NCBI RefSeq assembly: GCF_001623525.1
Contig: NZ_CP015225.1
Location: 4,972,501 to 5,036,500 of the forward strand
From: Pseudomonas fluorescens
Lineage (GTDB): Bacteria > Pseudomonadota > Gammaproteobacteria > Pseudomonadales > Pseudomonadaceae
Length of the DNA stretch: 64,000 nucleotides
Reading direction: 5' to 3'
This document shows positions 1 to 7,906 of the stretch, in pieces. The notes below the pieces were generated by a model. The model worked only from the letters and a program-made list of their open reading frames with translations. It was not told the DNA's origin and ran no database searches. The translations under genes and the position numbers were made by a program. Position 1 is the first letter of the stretch; each line of letters begins with the position of its first letter.

Positions 1-88
1 GGACCAACTGACGACCCACGGAGGCAGCTACGGCCTGACGTTGGGCATCGTTGAGGGAGTTCAGCAGAAGGGAGAGATCATCGCGCAT
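1..88 (-). CDS. uvrD: DNA helicase II, N-terminal tip only (runs off the window start)
   Basis: The minus strand from the ATG at 88 encodes MRDDLSLLLNSLNDAQRQ and continues with AVAASVGRQLV before leaving the window. This is the recognisable beginning of the Pseudomonas UvrD/Rep superfamily 1 helicase, including the LNDAQRQAV Q-motif region just before Walker A. UvrD unwinds DNA 3'-5' in nucleotide excision and mismatch repair. Only 29 residues are visible, so no catalytic motif can be checked. The gene is divergent from the GGDEF/EAL gene at 344; about 255 bases between them must hold both promoters, but I see no clear box there. No strong Shine-Dalgarno sequence precedes the ATG. The neighbouring genes agree with a PA5443-like locus. 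Confidence 0.85.
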   Translation of the reverse strand, partial: MRDDLSLLLNSLNDAQRQAVAASVGRQLV

Positions 89-343
89 CGGGGCATTCTA
101 GGGGGCGGCGTCATCCCGGGCAAACCGAGCTTTGCATCAGCCGATAAAAGACCGCTTGATGATGACCGGTGGGTCATGGGCTACAGGCGTTGGCGGGACT
201 CGCTCGAAAGGGGCGCCACCCAATGAAACAGCGACTTTTTTCCGTTTTTTTATGAGCTGGGGCAGTGTGGGATGCCCCGTGGCTTGTGTATGCTCGGTGC
301 TTGTTTCGGGTTCTCCACGCTCCACTGAATAAGAACAAAAACA

Positions 344-3223
344 GTGCCAATAACCCTCAATTCCGATCCGGCGGGTCCCTGTGTGGAGCCGCGGGTCATC
401 TGCAAGCAGTACGCCATGGAGATGGCGGTCGAGCGCACACGTCTGTTGTATCAAGGCTCGCTGCTGCCTACGCTGTTCATGCTGCTCAATGGTCTGGTCT
501 GCGCCGCGCTGTTATGGGAGCCGCGGCGCTATTTCCTGGTCAGCGTCTGGCTCGTCTGGTTGTTGTCGCTGGTGGCCTTACGGGTGATCCAGGTGGCGGC
601 TTTCGATTCGGCGATGCCGAGCCGCCAGGCACACCCGATCTGGTTGCGTATGTTTTTGCTGGGCTCGGCGATGACCGGCCTGACGCTGGCTGGGGCCGGT
701 ATCGCGCTGGTCCCGGCTGACAGTTTCCAGCAGCAGGCCTGGGTGTTCGGCCTGATTGGCGCGGCCGCCCTGTCGGCCAGCGTGGCTTACGCGGTGAGCC
801 TTCCCGCATTCCTGTCCTTTACCTTGCCCTGCCTGTTACCGGCCATCGGCTACCTCTTCTGGGGCGGCGACGAGCAGCAACGCGGGTGGGGCTGGCTTGG
901 GCTGATCGTGCTGGTCTCGCTGAGCGTGGTCGCCTGGCAAGTCAACCGCTTGATCCAAAGCGGCCTGTTGCGGCGCTTCCAGAACCAGGCGCTGATCGAG
1001 CATCTGCAGCAAGCACAAACCCGCAGCGCCCAGCTCAACGACGCGCTGGCCCGGGAGGTGGAGCAACGTCGTTCTGCGGAGGAAAAACTGCGAGCGGCCC
1101 AGGTTGGCCTGGAGGCGCGGGTCGCGCAGCGCAGTCTTGAACTGGAGGTCGCCAGCCAGGCCCTGAGCAAGAGTGAGGCGCGTCTGGCCCTGGCGCTCAA
1201 GGCCAGTGAGTTGGGGTTGTGGGATTGGAACCTGCAGACTGACGAAGTCCATCACACTCAGCTCAAGGAACTCTTCGGCCTGGAGCCCGAATACATCACG
1301 GCGATGCTCACTCACCTCACTCCGCGCCTGCACCCTCAAGACCTGCCGGCGCTCAAGCGGGCCTTGGTCGAACACCTCAAGGGCCGAAGCGAGGATTACC
1401 AGATCGAATACCGCGTGCGTCACGGCGATGGCCACTGGGTCTGGATCGAAGACCGCGGTCGGGCTGTGGAGCGCAGCGTCAGCGGACGGGTGCTGCGTAT
1501 GGTCGGTACCCGGCGAGACATCAGCACCAGCAAGGAACTCGAGCAGCAACGGCAACTGGCGGCCACAGTGTTCGAAGCCGCCAGCGAAGGTATCGTGATT
1601 TTCGACCCCCACTACGTACTACTCGCTGCCAATCAGGCGTTCACGCGGGTCACCGGTTTCAATATCGATGACATGCTCGGGCGCAACGTGGTGGACCTGC
1701 CGTGCAGCCGCGATGCGCGCCGGCACTACCCCGTCATTCGCCAAGCGCTCAAGCAGCACGGCACCTGGCAGGGCGAGTTGGTGGAGGCGCGGGCCAACGG
1801 CGAGCTGTATCCGCAATGGCTGCAACTGAACGTCGTGCGCAATGCGCGGGGAAATGTCAGCCATATCGTGGGCTTCTTCGCCGATCTTTCGGCGCGACGC
1901 GAATCCGAAGAGCGGATGCGCTACCTGACCCATTACGACGAATTGACCGGGCTGGCCAATCGCTCGCTGTTTCGTGAGCGCCTGCACGAAGCTCATCAGC
2001 GTGTGCGCCAGGGCGGACGGCGCAGCCTGGCGTTGCTGCATATCAACCTGGACCGTTTCAAGTTGCTCAACGACAGCCTCGGCCATGACATCGCCGACCA
2101 GTTGCTGCAGAAAATGGCACGACGCCTGATCAATGCGCTGCCCGAGGCGGATACCATCGCGCGGCTATCGGGCGATGAGTTTGCGGTGTTGTTCGATGCC
2201 TATGGCAACCTTTCGAGCCTGGCGCGGGTGGCGACTCGGCTGGCCGCCAAGCTGCGTGTGCCACTGACCATAGAGGGCCATGAACTGGTGCTCAGTGCCT
2301 CGATCGGCATCAGCCTGTTGCCCGACAACACGCGAGAAGTTGCCATGCTGGTCAGCCAGGCGAACATGGCCATGCAACATGCCAAGCATTTGGGCGGCAA
2401 CAATTTCCAGTTCTACACCGACAGCCTCCAGGCCAGCACGCTGGAGCGCCTGCAACTGGAGAATCAGCTGCGCAAGGCCTTGGAAGAGCAGCAACTGAAG
2501 GTTTTTTATCAGCCAAAACTGTGCCTGGCGACCGGACGCCTGAACGCCGCCGAGGCGTTGGTGCGTTGGGATCATCCGGCCATGGGTCGGGTACCGCCGG
2601 GGGATTTCATTGGCCTGGCCGAAGAGACCGGGTTGATCGGGCCGATCGGCGAATTCGTATTGCGCCAGGCTTGTTGGCAGGCATGCGAATGGCAGCGCCA
2701 GGGGCTCGCGCCGATCAGGGTGTCCGTCAATCTGTCGGTGCATCAATTGCGCCAGGGCAAGCTGGTCAGCCTGGTGCGACAGGTACTGGAGGAAACCGGA
2801 CTGGCGCCTCAATACCTGGAGTTGGAACTGACCGAGAGCCAGTTGCTCGACAGCGTTGAACACATCATCGCTACGTTCCAGCAATTGCGTGACCTTGGGG
2901 TCAAGCTGGCGATCGACGATTTCGGCACTGGCTACTCATCCCTGAGTTATCTCAAGCGCATCCCGGTGGATTACGTGAAGATCGACCAGGCGTTCATTCG
3001 CGGGCTGGGTGAGGGCAGCGTGGATGCGGCAATTACCCGGGCAATCATTGCCATGGCACATGGCTTGTCGCTCAAGGTCGTGGCCGAAGGCGTTGAGCGG
3101 CAGGAGCAGCTCGAATTCCTCAGGAGTGAACGTTGCGATGAGGTTCAAGGGTATCTGGTCAGCCGGCCGGTGGAGGCTGAAGGGTTGGCTGGGTTGTTGC
3201 GGGCGCAACACCTGGTTGAATGA
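344..3223 (+). CDS. Membrane-anchored PAS-PAS-GGDEF-EAL c-di-GMP protein
   Basis: A 959-residue protein expected to make or degrade cyclic di-GMP at the inner membrane. Residues about 30-215 hold roughly six hydrophobic helices (a MASE-like sensor), followed by a charged coiled coil (about 215-275), two PAS domains (about 280-400 and 405-520), a GGDEF domain and an EAL domain. The GGDEF signature is SGDEF at residues 609-613, so cyclase activity is uncertain. The EAL domain keeps EAL (737-739), DDFGTGYSS, the VKID lysine and AEGVE, so phosphodiesterase activity is likely. The start is GTG at 344; an in-frame ATG at 416 (MEMAVERT) would still include all membrane helices and is a credible alternative. 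It probably corresponds to PA5442, next to uvrD. Confidence 0.9.
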   Translation: MPITLNSDPAGPCVEPRVICKQYAMEMAVERTRLLYQGSLLPTLFMLLNGLVCAALLWEPRRYFLVSVWLVWLLSLVALRVIQVAAFDSAMPSRQAHPIWLRMFLLGSAMTGLTLAGAGIALVPADSFQQQAWVFGLIGAAALSASVAYAVSLPAFLSFTLPCLLPAIGYLFWGGDEQQRGWGWLGLIVLVSLSVVAWQVNRLIQSGLLRRFQNQALIEHLQQAQTRSAQLNDALAREVEQRRSAEEKLRAAQVGLEARVAQRSLELEVASQALSKSEARLALALKASELGLWDWNLQTDEVHHTQLKELFGLEPEYITAMLTHLTPRLHPQDLPALKRALVEHLKGRSEDYQIEYRVRHGDGHWVWIEDRGRAVERSVSGRVLRMVGTRRDISTSKELEQQRQLAATVFEAASEGIVIFDPHYVLLAANQAFTRVTGFNIDDMLGRNVVDLPCSRDARRHYPVIRQALKQHGTWQGELVEARANGELYPQWLQLNVVRNARGNVSHIVGFFADLSARRESEERMRYLTHYDELTGLANRSLFRERLHEAHQRVRQGGRRSLALLHINLDRFKLLNDSLGHDIADQLLQKMARRLINALPEADTIARLSGDEFAVLFDAYGNLSSLARVATRLAAKLRVPLTIEGHELVLSASIGISLLPDNTREVAMLVSQANMAMQHAKHLGGNNFQFYTDSLQASTLERLQLENQLRKALEEQQLKVFYQPKLCLATGRLNAAEALVRWDHPAMGRVPPGDFIGLAEETGLIGPIGEFVLRQACWQACEWQRQGLAPIRVSVNLSVHQLRQGKLVSLVRQVLEETGLAPQYLELELTESQLLDSVEHIIATFQQLRDLGVKLAIDDFGTGYSSLSYLKRIPVDYVKIDQAFIRGLGEGSVDAAITRAIIAMAHGLSLKVVAEGVERQEQLEFLRSERCDEVQGYLVSRPVEAEGLAGLLRAQHLVE

Positions 3224-3242
3224 ACCTGAACCACGACGATAT

Positions 3243-3277
3243 CTTTCCGTCAGACAATGAAGTCGTCTGACGGAAAG
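3243..3277. terminator. Long perfect hairpin between convergent genes
   Basis: A perfect 13-bp inverted repeat (CTTTCCGTCAGAC at 3243-3255 and its complement at 3265-3277) with a 9-base loop lies 20 bases after the GGDEF/EAL stop and 15 bases after the stop of the convergent small gene. There is no good T-run on either side, so it is a probable bidirectional terminator or mRNA 3'-end stabiliser rather than a textbook intrinsic terminator. Confidence 0.6.
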
Positions 3278-3292
3278 TTATCGGTTCTACGC

Positions 3293-3607
3293 TTAGTTAG
3301 TTACTAGCACTTCATCGATGTGGTGCAGTAACTGGCCGTCGAAAAAGATACTGACGCCAGTGACGTTGGAATTGCCCAGCTCTTTATATTCAACGAACTT
3401 GTCTGTCAGTGCCGGCAGTGAAACTCCGTCGGAATGTTCAAGTTTCAATTCCAGTCGCAGGTCAAAGGACTTGTCCTGTAGGTCGCTGCGTACCAGCGTC
3501 GGGGTAACGCCGCTATTGGCTACAGTGACCGTGCCAAAGGTGCGGAAAGACGCCGAACCTGGCATGCGGTCGATTTGTGCGGTCCAATCTTTAGTCGTGA
3601 TTTTCAT
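3293..3607 (-). CDS. Small hypothetical protein, 104 residues
   Basis: Encodes a 104-residue soluble protein beginning MKITTKDWTAQIDRMPGSA. A good ribosome-binding site (AGGAG, eight bases before the ATG) supports the start. The sequence alternates hydrophobic and polar residues (FRTFGTVTVAN, FDLRLELKLEH, VTGVSIFFDG), suggesting an all-beta fold. There is no signal peptide, cysteine or recognisable catalytic motif. I do not recognise the family. GC content is lower than in the neighbours, as is common for accessory genes. It is flanked by the 3243-3277 hairpin and a gene-poor region, so there is no operon context. Confidence 0.7.
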   Translation of the reverse strand: MKITTKDWTAQIDRMPGSASFRTFGTVTVANSGVTPTLVRSDLQDKSFDLRLELKLEHSDGVSLPALTDKFVEYKELGNSNVTGVSIFFDGQLLHHIDEVLVTN

Positions 3608-4036
3608 AATAGTAACTCCTGTAGTTAAGTTGATTGCGTCCTGCGGGAGCCAATATATCTACTTTGCCTGAATAGTGTCTGCTCAACTTGTAAGGAGAAA
3701 TGAGTTATCGATCGCTTACTTGGTTCCCTCTTAAGATTTACTGTCTGTAGTTGCAGGGATATATTGTTGGAGGGGGCAAGTTATTGGGTGGTTGGCTAAT
3801 GACCGATAGACGATTTCCCCTGCGTTGCAAGCTCAGGACGGACCTGGAAACCAGTGGATCGGCAGCGTTGAAGGTTTGCTATGCGGCACAAGCTGCTACA
3901 TCGAGGGATCCTCGGCCAAAACCAAGGGGCAGCGAGGCAATCCAGTTACGTTTTGGACGGGCAAAAAGCCAATTCTTGTAGTATAACTACAAGCTTGCTA
4001 CATCCCGGCACCTGCCCATAACAAGAGTCCAGCCCC
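3608..4036. other. Gene-poor interval with regulator promoter region
   Basis: This 429-base stretch should hold the promoter of the 104-residue gene (minus strand) and of the RpiR-type regulator (plus strand). A 76-codon open frame at 3751-3981 has no ribosome-binding site and no protein-like composition and is not called. The only structured element seen is the palindrome at 3975-3993. Confidence 0.6.
3975..3993. promoter_or_regulatory. Perfect 8-3-8 palindrome, candidate RpiR/HexR-type operator
   Basis: CTTGTAGT-ata-ACTACAAG is a perfect dyad 43 bases before the TTG start of the RpiR-family regulator. Its core, TGTAGT-N3-ACTACA, resembles the HexR operator described in gammaproteobacteria (TGTAAT-N3-ATTACA) and contains TTGT...ACAA ends as in Pseudomonas HexR sites. 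Autoregulation by the downstream gene is an inference. Confidence 0.6.
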
Positions 4037-4903
4037 TTGAACCTGTTGCAACACATCGCCCAGTCACGCCACTTGCTGCGCAAGTCGGAGCTGAAAGTCG
4101 CCGATCACGTATTGCTTGATCCGGCGGCCGTGATGCATAGCTCCATGGCCGATCTTGCCCACAGCGTCGGCATCAGCGAACCGACCATCGTGCGTTTCTG
4201 CCGAGCCATCGGTTGCTCGGGTTTCCAGGACCTGAAACTCAAGCTGGCGCAAAGCCTCGCCGCCGGTGCGAGCTTCGGTCAGTTTGCGATCCACGAAGAC
4301 GATTCAGTGGCGGACTACAGCCTGAAAATCTTCGACACGACCCTGCATACGCTGATGGAGGTTCGCGAGAAGCTCGACCCGGTGGCGTTGCAAAAAGCCG
4401 TCACGGCCATGTCCCAGGCCCAGCGTGTCGAGTTTTATGGCTTCGGCGCGTCGGGCGCGGTAGCAGCCGATGCCCAGCACAAGTTCTTCCGGTTGCTGCT
4501 GACGGCTGCAGCCTATTCCGACCCGCACATGCAGGCCATGTCAGCGGTGACCTTGAAACCCACCGATGTGGCGATCTGCATTTCCCAGTCGGGACGTTCC
4601 AAGGACTTGCTGATCACCGCCAACCTGGTGCGCGAAAGCGGCGCCTCACTGATCACCTTGTGCCCGAGCCAGACGCCATTGGCGGAACTGTCCACGGTGA
4701 ACCTGGCCATCGACGTGCATGAAGACACCGAGATCTACACGCCGCTGACCTCGCGCATCGCCCACCTGGTGGTGATTGACGTATTGGCGATGGGCGTCGC
4801 CATGGCTCGTGGTCCAAGCCTGGTCAACCACCTCAAGAGTGTGAAGCGCAGCCTTCGCAGCTTGCGGCTGTCGCCCAAGTCGGTGAAGGCGTTGGATGAC
4901 TAA
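4037..4903 (+). CDS. RpiR/MurR-family (HexR-like) transcriptional regulator
   Basis: A 288-residue sugar-phosphate-responsive regulator. The N-terminal RpiR helix-turn-helix (about 1-75: DLAHSVGISEPTIVRFCRAIG) is followed by a SIS sugar-isomerase domain (about 120-255) with the phospho-sugar loop ISQSGRSKD. The length fits HexR (about 285). Translation appears to start at TTG 4037 (MNLLQHIAQS); the upstream SD is weak. In Pseudomonas HexR represses Entner-Doudoroff genes in response to 2-keto-3-deoxy-6-phosphogluconate. The location beside pycR/pycA suggests this is the second paralogue (PA5438-like), not the HexR beside zwf. The palindrome at 3975-3993 is a likely self-operator. The substrate is inferred from the family only. 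Confidence 0.88.
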   Translation: MNLLQHIAQSRHLLRKSELKVADHVLLDPAAVMHSSMADLAHSVGISEPTIVRFCRAIGCSGFQDLKLKLAQSLAAGASFGQFAIHEDDSVADYSLKIFDTTLHTLMEVREKLDPVALQKAVTAMSQAQRVEFYGFGASGAVAADAQHKFFRLLLTAAAYSDPHMQAMSAVTLKPTDVAICISQSGRSKDLLITANLVRESGASLITLCPSQTPLAELSTVNLAIDVHEDTEIYTPLTSRIAHLVVIDVLAMGVAMARGPSLVNHLKSVKRSLRSLRLSPKSVKALDD

Positions 4904-4930
4904 ATCCCAAGTCAGTAGGGCAAGCGCTCT

Positions 4931-5057
4931 TGTGGCGAGGGGATTTATCCCCGTTGGACTGCGCAGCAGTCCCAAGCTGTCCTCAGGGGTATCTATTTGA
5001 AGTGGGGGCTTCTCGGGAGGACTGCTTCAGCCCAACGGGGATAAATCCCCTCGCCAC
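4931..5057. repeat. REP pair: 27-bp perfect inverted repeat
   Basis: The elements at 4931-4957 and 5031-5057 are perfect reverse complements of each other (both end in TGTGGCGAGGGG / CCCCTCGCCACA) and flank about 70 bases. This is the typical paired arrangement of Pseudomonas REP/BIME elements. It lies just after the RpiR gene and may stabilise its mRNA 3' end. Confidence 0.85.
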
Positions 5058-5176
5058 AGGCTTACCCTCCAAAAGATCCCATCGCCCGAATTCATCGTTC
5101 TGTAACCCCCGCGCCGCCAAACCGTCATCCCGCGCCGTCATCGTAAAGCTCCCGTATACGTCTTGGGAGTCTCGAC

Positions 5177-5386
5177 ATGACCCAGTCCTACGAAGAACGC
5201 AGCGCCGTCAAAACCCGTCGTCAGCAGGAAGACCAGCGCCGCATGGCGTTCCGTCGTGCCATCGAAGACCGCTATGAACAGCGCCAGCTCCTGGCCGAAA
5301 TCAGCGAATTTCCTGACGCGGCAGAGTTCAATTACTGGCAGGCAACGCCGGCGGCTTCCCGTCGAAGCGCTCAACCAGGCCGATGA
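5177..5386 (+). CDS. Small basic protein, PA3496-like
   Basis: A 69-residue, highly charged protein beginning MTQSYEERSAVKTRRQQ and rich in Arg, Glu and Gln, with a predicted long helix over residues 10-45. GGGAG seven bases before the ATG supports the start. It resembles, from memory, the small Pseudomonas 'PA3496 family putative envelope integrity protein'; this is a family-level impression without a check. The last 59 bases overlap the 3' end of pycR on the other strand, so its final residues (about 51-69) are constrained by the antisense reading frame and could differ in relatives. Confidence 0.6.
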   Translation: MTQSYEERSAVKTRRQQEDQRRMAFRRAIEDRYEQRQLLAEISEFPDAAEFNYWQATPAASRRSAQPGR

Positions 5387-6290
5387 TCTGAGCGCGCTCA
5401 CCGCGAACGAACGCCAGGAAGGCGTGAGCCACCGGTGACAGGCGTTTGGCCCGGGCTTGCACCAGGCACCAACTGCGATACAGCGGCAACTCCTCCACCG
5501 GCAGCTCGATGAGTGCGCCGGACGACAATTCCCGGCTCACGGCGTGGCGCGTCAACAGTGCCACGCCCAGCCCGGCCACCACGCACTCGCGCTGGGCCTC
5601 CGCCGAGGCCACTTCCAGTGTCTGGGTGAAATGCACCCGTTTCTCCTTGAAATACTCCTCACAGGCCAGCCGCGTGCCTGATCCCGGCTCACGCAGCAGT
5701 AGCGTATAGGGCTCCAGGTCCTGCAAACGCAGCGGGCCCATGTGGCACAGCGGATGATCCGGCGGTGCCACGGCCACGATTGGATTGTTGAGGAACGGTA
5801 GGAATTCCAACCCCATGTCCTGAGGCACCATGGACATGATCACCAAGTCGTCACGGTTGTCCGAGAGCCGACGGATGACCTGGCCGCGATTGACCACCGT
5901 GAGGTTCAGGTTGACCTCTGGATGCTGGCGCTTGAACGCGGCGAACAGGTGCGGGACGAAGTACTTGGCGCTGGACTCCACCGCCAGCTTCAATTGGCCT
6001 TGCAGTGAGCCCTGCATGTCCGAGAGCTGCATGTCGAGGTTTTCCAGGCGCCCGAAGATGTCCCGGCTGGCGCGTTGCAGCGCTTCGGCGGCCTCGGTCA
6101 TGTAGAGTTTTTTGCCTACATACTCAAACAGTGGCTGGCCAATCAGCTCTTCAAGGGATCGAATCTGTAGGCTAACGGCTGGTTGTGTGAGAGACATTTC
6201 ATCAGCTGCACGGCTGTAGGACCTCAGGTCGCACACCTCGTTGAAAATCTGCAATTGACGCAATGTCATACGCATCAATGACTTACGCAT
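5328..6290 (-). CDS. pycR: LysR-type regulator of the pyruvate carboxylase genes
   Basis: A 320-residue LysR-type regulator: N-terminal winged helix-turn-helix (about 8-67; SYSRAADEMSLTQPAVSLQ) and a periplasmic-binding-like effector domain. It is divergent from pycA, the usual arrangement for a LTTR controlling its neighbour, and in P. aeruginosa the equivalent gene (PA5437, PycR) lies in the same place and affects virulence and lipid metabolism. The start MRKSLMRMTLRQL is chosen by similarity to PycR; an in-frame ATG six codons later (MRMTLRQL) cannot be excluded. The tail is convergent with and overlaps the 5177-5386 gene by 59 bases. Confidence 0.9.
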   Translation of the reverse strand: MRKSLMRMTLRQLQIFNEVCDLRSYSRAADEMSLTQPAVSLQIRSLEELIGQPLFEYVGKKLYMTEAAEALQRASRDIFGRLENLDMQLSDMQGSLQGQLKLAVESSAKYFVPHLFAAFKRQHPEVNLNLTVVNRGQVIRRLSDNRDDLVIMSMVPQDMGLEFLPFLNNPIVAVAPPDHPLCHMGPLRLQDLEPYTLLLREPGSGTRLACEEYFKEKRVHFTQTLEVASAEAQRECVVAGLGVALLTRHAVSRELSSGALIELPVEELPLYRSWCLVQARAKRLSPVAHAFLAFVRGERAQIIGLVERFDGKPPALPASN

Positions 6291-6327
6291 TTTCTAAGCA
6301 CTCTCGACGGGGACGATTAGCACAACT

Positions 6328-6343
6328 ATAAGTCTTTGCTTAT
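6328..6343. promoter_or_regulatory. Dyad in the pycR-pycA divergent promoter
   Basis: ATAAG-N6-CTTAT is a perfect inverted repeat 37 bases upstream of pycR and about 135 bases upstream of pycA, in an AT-rich intergenic stretch. LysR-type proteins usually bind such interrupted dyads near their own start. Assignment to PycR is an inference. Confidence 0.5.
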
Positions 6344-6477
6344 GCATGACCCAATAAATATTCATTTTTGTTAATCAACAGCCAGGACTAGTGTGGGGCT
6401 GCGACCAATTGTTACATCTGGTCACGCGTCGGCCTGGACCCCAGGCCGTGGTATCACCGGCTCAAGGGAACCTCCAA

Positions 6478-7893
6478 TTGATAACAAAGATCCTGATCGC
6501 CAACCGTGGTGAAATTGCCGTTCGAATCGTGCGCGCCTGCGCCGAGATGGGCATTCGCTCGGTCGCGGTCTACTCCGACGCGGACCGCCATGCGTTGCAT
6601 GTCAAGCGTGCGGACGAGGCCCACAGCATCGGCGCCGATCCGCTGGCCGGCTATCTGAACCCGCGCAAACTGGTGAACCTGGCAGTGGAAACCGGCTGTG
6701 ATGCCTTGCACCCCGGCTACGGTTTTCTCTCGGAAAACGCCGAACTGGCAGACATCTGCGCTGAACGCGGAATCAAATTCATTGGTCCGTCGGCGGAAGT
6801 GATTCGCCGCATGGGCGACAAGACCGAAGCGCGCCGCAGCATGATCAAGGCCGGTGTACCGGTCACGCCCGGCACCGAAGGCAACGTATCGGGCATTGAA
6901 GAAGCGCTGACCGAAGGTGATCGGATCGGTTACCCGGTGATGCTCAAGGCCACGTCCGGCGGCGGCGGTCGTGGTATCCGTCGCTGCAACAGCCGCGAAG
7001 AACTCGAACAGGCCTTCCCGCGGGTCATTTCCGAAGCCACCAAGGCATTCGGTTCGGCGGAAGTGTTCCTGGAAAAATGCATCGTCAATCCCAAGCACAT
7101 CGAAGCGCAGATCCTCGGTGACAGTTTCGGCAACGTGGTGCACCTGTTCGAGCGTGATTGCTCGATCCAGCGCCGCAACCAGAAACTGATCGAGATCGCG
7201 CCCAGCCCGCAACTGACGCCCGAGCAGCGCGCCTACATCGGCGACCTGTCGGTGCGCGCGGCCAAGGCCGTGGGCTACGAGAATGCCGGCACCGTGGAGT
7301 TCCTGCTCGCCGAAGGCGAGGTGTACTTCATGGAGATGAACACTCGGGTGCAGGTGGAACACACCATCACCGAAGAAATCACCGGTATCGACATCGTTCG
7401 CGAACAGATCCGCATCGCGTCCGGGCTGCCACTGTCGGTCAAGCAGGAAGACATCGTGCACCGGGGTTTTGCGTTGCAGTTCCGTATCAACGCCGAAGAC
7501 CCGAAAAACAACTTCCTGCCCAGCTTCGGCAAGATCACCCGCTACTACGCCCCTGGCGGCCCGGGTGTGCGCACCGACACGGCGATCTATACCGGCTACA
7601 CCATTCCGCCGTTCTACGATTCGATGTGCCTGAAACTGGTGGTCTGGGCGTTGACCTGGGAAGAAGCGATGGACCGTGGCCTGCGGGCCCTGGATGACAT
7701 GCGCCTGCAGGGGGTCAAGACCACCGCCGCGTATTACCAGGAAATCCTGCGCAACCCGGAATTTCGCAGCGGTCAGTTCAATACCAGCTTCGTGGAAAGC
7801 CATCCGGAACTGACCAACTACTCGATCAAGCGCAAACCCGAAGAGCTGGCCCTGGCCATCGCCGCCGCCATTGCCGCCCACGCAGGCCTGTAA
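6478..7893 (+). CDS. pycA: Pyruvate carboxylase subunit A (biotin carboxylase)
   Basis: A 471-residue biotin carboxylase that carboxylates biotin with ATP and bicarbonate, the first half-reaction of pyruvate carboxylase (pyruvate to oxaloacetate, anaplerosis). Visible are the N-terminal KILIANRGEIAVR motif, the ATP-grasp glycine loop GGGGRGIR, the EMNTRVQVEHTITEE catalytic/biotin motif and the C-terminal biotin carboxylase domain. The start is TTG at 6478 (MITKILIANRG), which gives the length of PA5436 and has AAGGGA about ten bases upstream; the open frame extends to 6391 but the added residues look non-coding. The next gene encodes the partner subunit 13 bases downstream, making an operon controlled by PycR. 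Confidence 0.93.
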   Translation: MITKILIANRGEIAVRIVRACAEMGIRSVAVYSDADRHALHVKRADEAHSIGADPLAGYLNPRKLVNLAVETGCDALHPGYGFLSENAELADICAERGIKFIGPSAEVIRRMGDKTEARRSMIKAGVPVTPGTEGNVSGIEEALTEGDRIGYPVMLKATSGGGGRGIRRCNSREELEQAFPRVISEATKAFGSAEVFLEKCIVNPKHIEAQILGDSFGNVVHLFERDCSIQRRNQKLIEIAPSPQLTPEQRAYIGDLSVRAAKAVGYENAGTVEFLLAEGEVYFMEMNTRVQVEHTITEEITGIDIVREQIRIASGLPLSVKQEDIVHRGFALQFRINAEDPKNNFLPSFGKITRYYAPGGPGVRTDTAIYTGYTIPPFYDSMCLKLVVWALTWEEAMDRGLRALDDMRLQGVKTTAAYYQEILRNPEFRSGQFNTSFVESHPELTNYSIKRKPEELALAIAAAIAAHAGL

Positions 7894-7906
7894 GGAAAGT
7901 ATGACC

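Noticed and set aside
3751..3981. 76-codon plus-strand frame in the gene-poor region before the RpiR gene
   Set aside because: No SD, no protein-like pattern, overlaps the probable promoter region.
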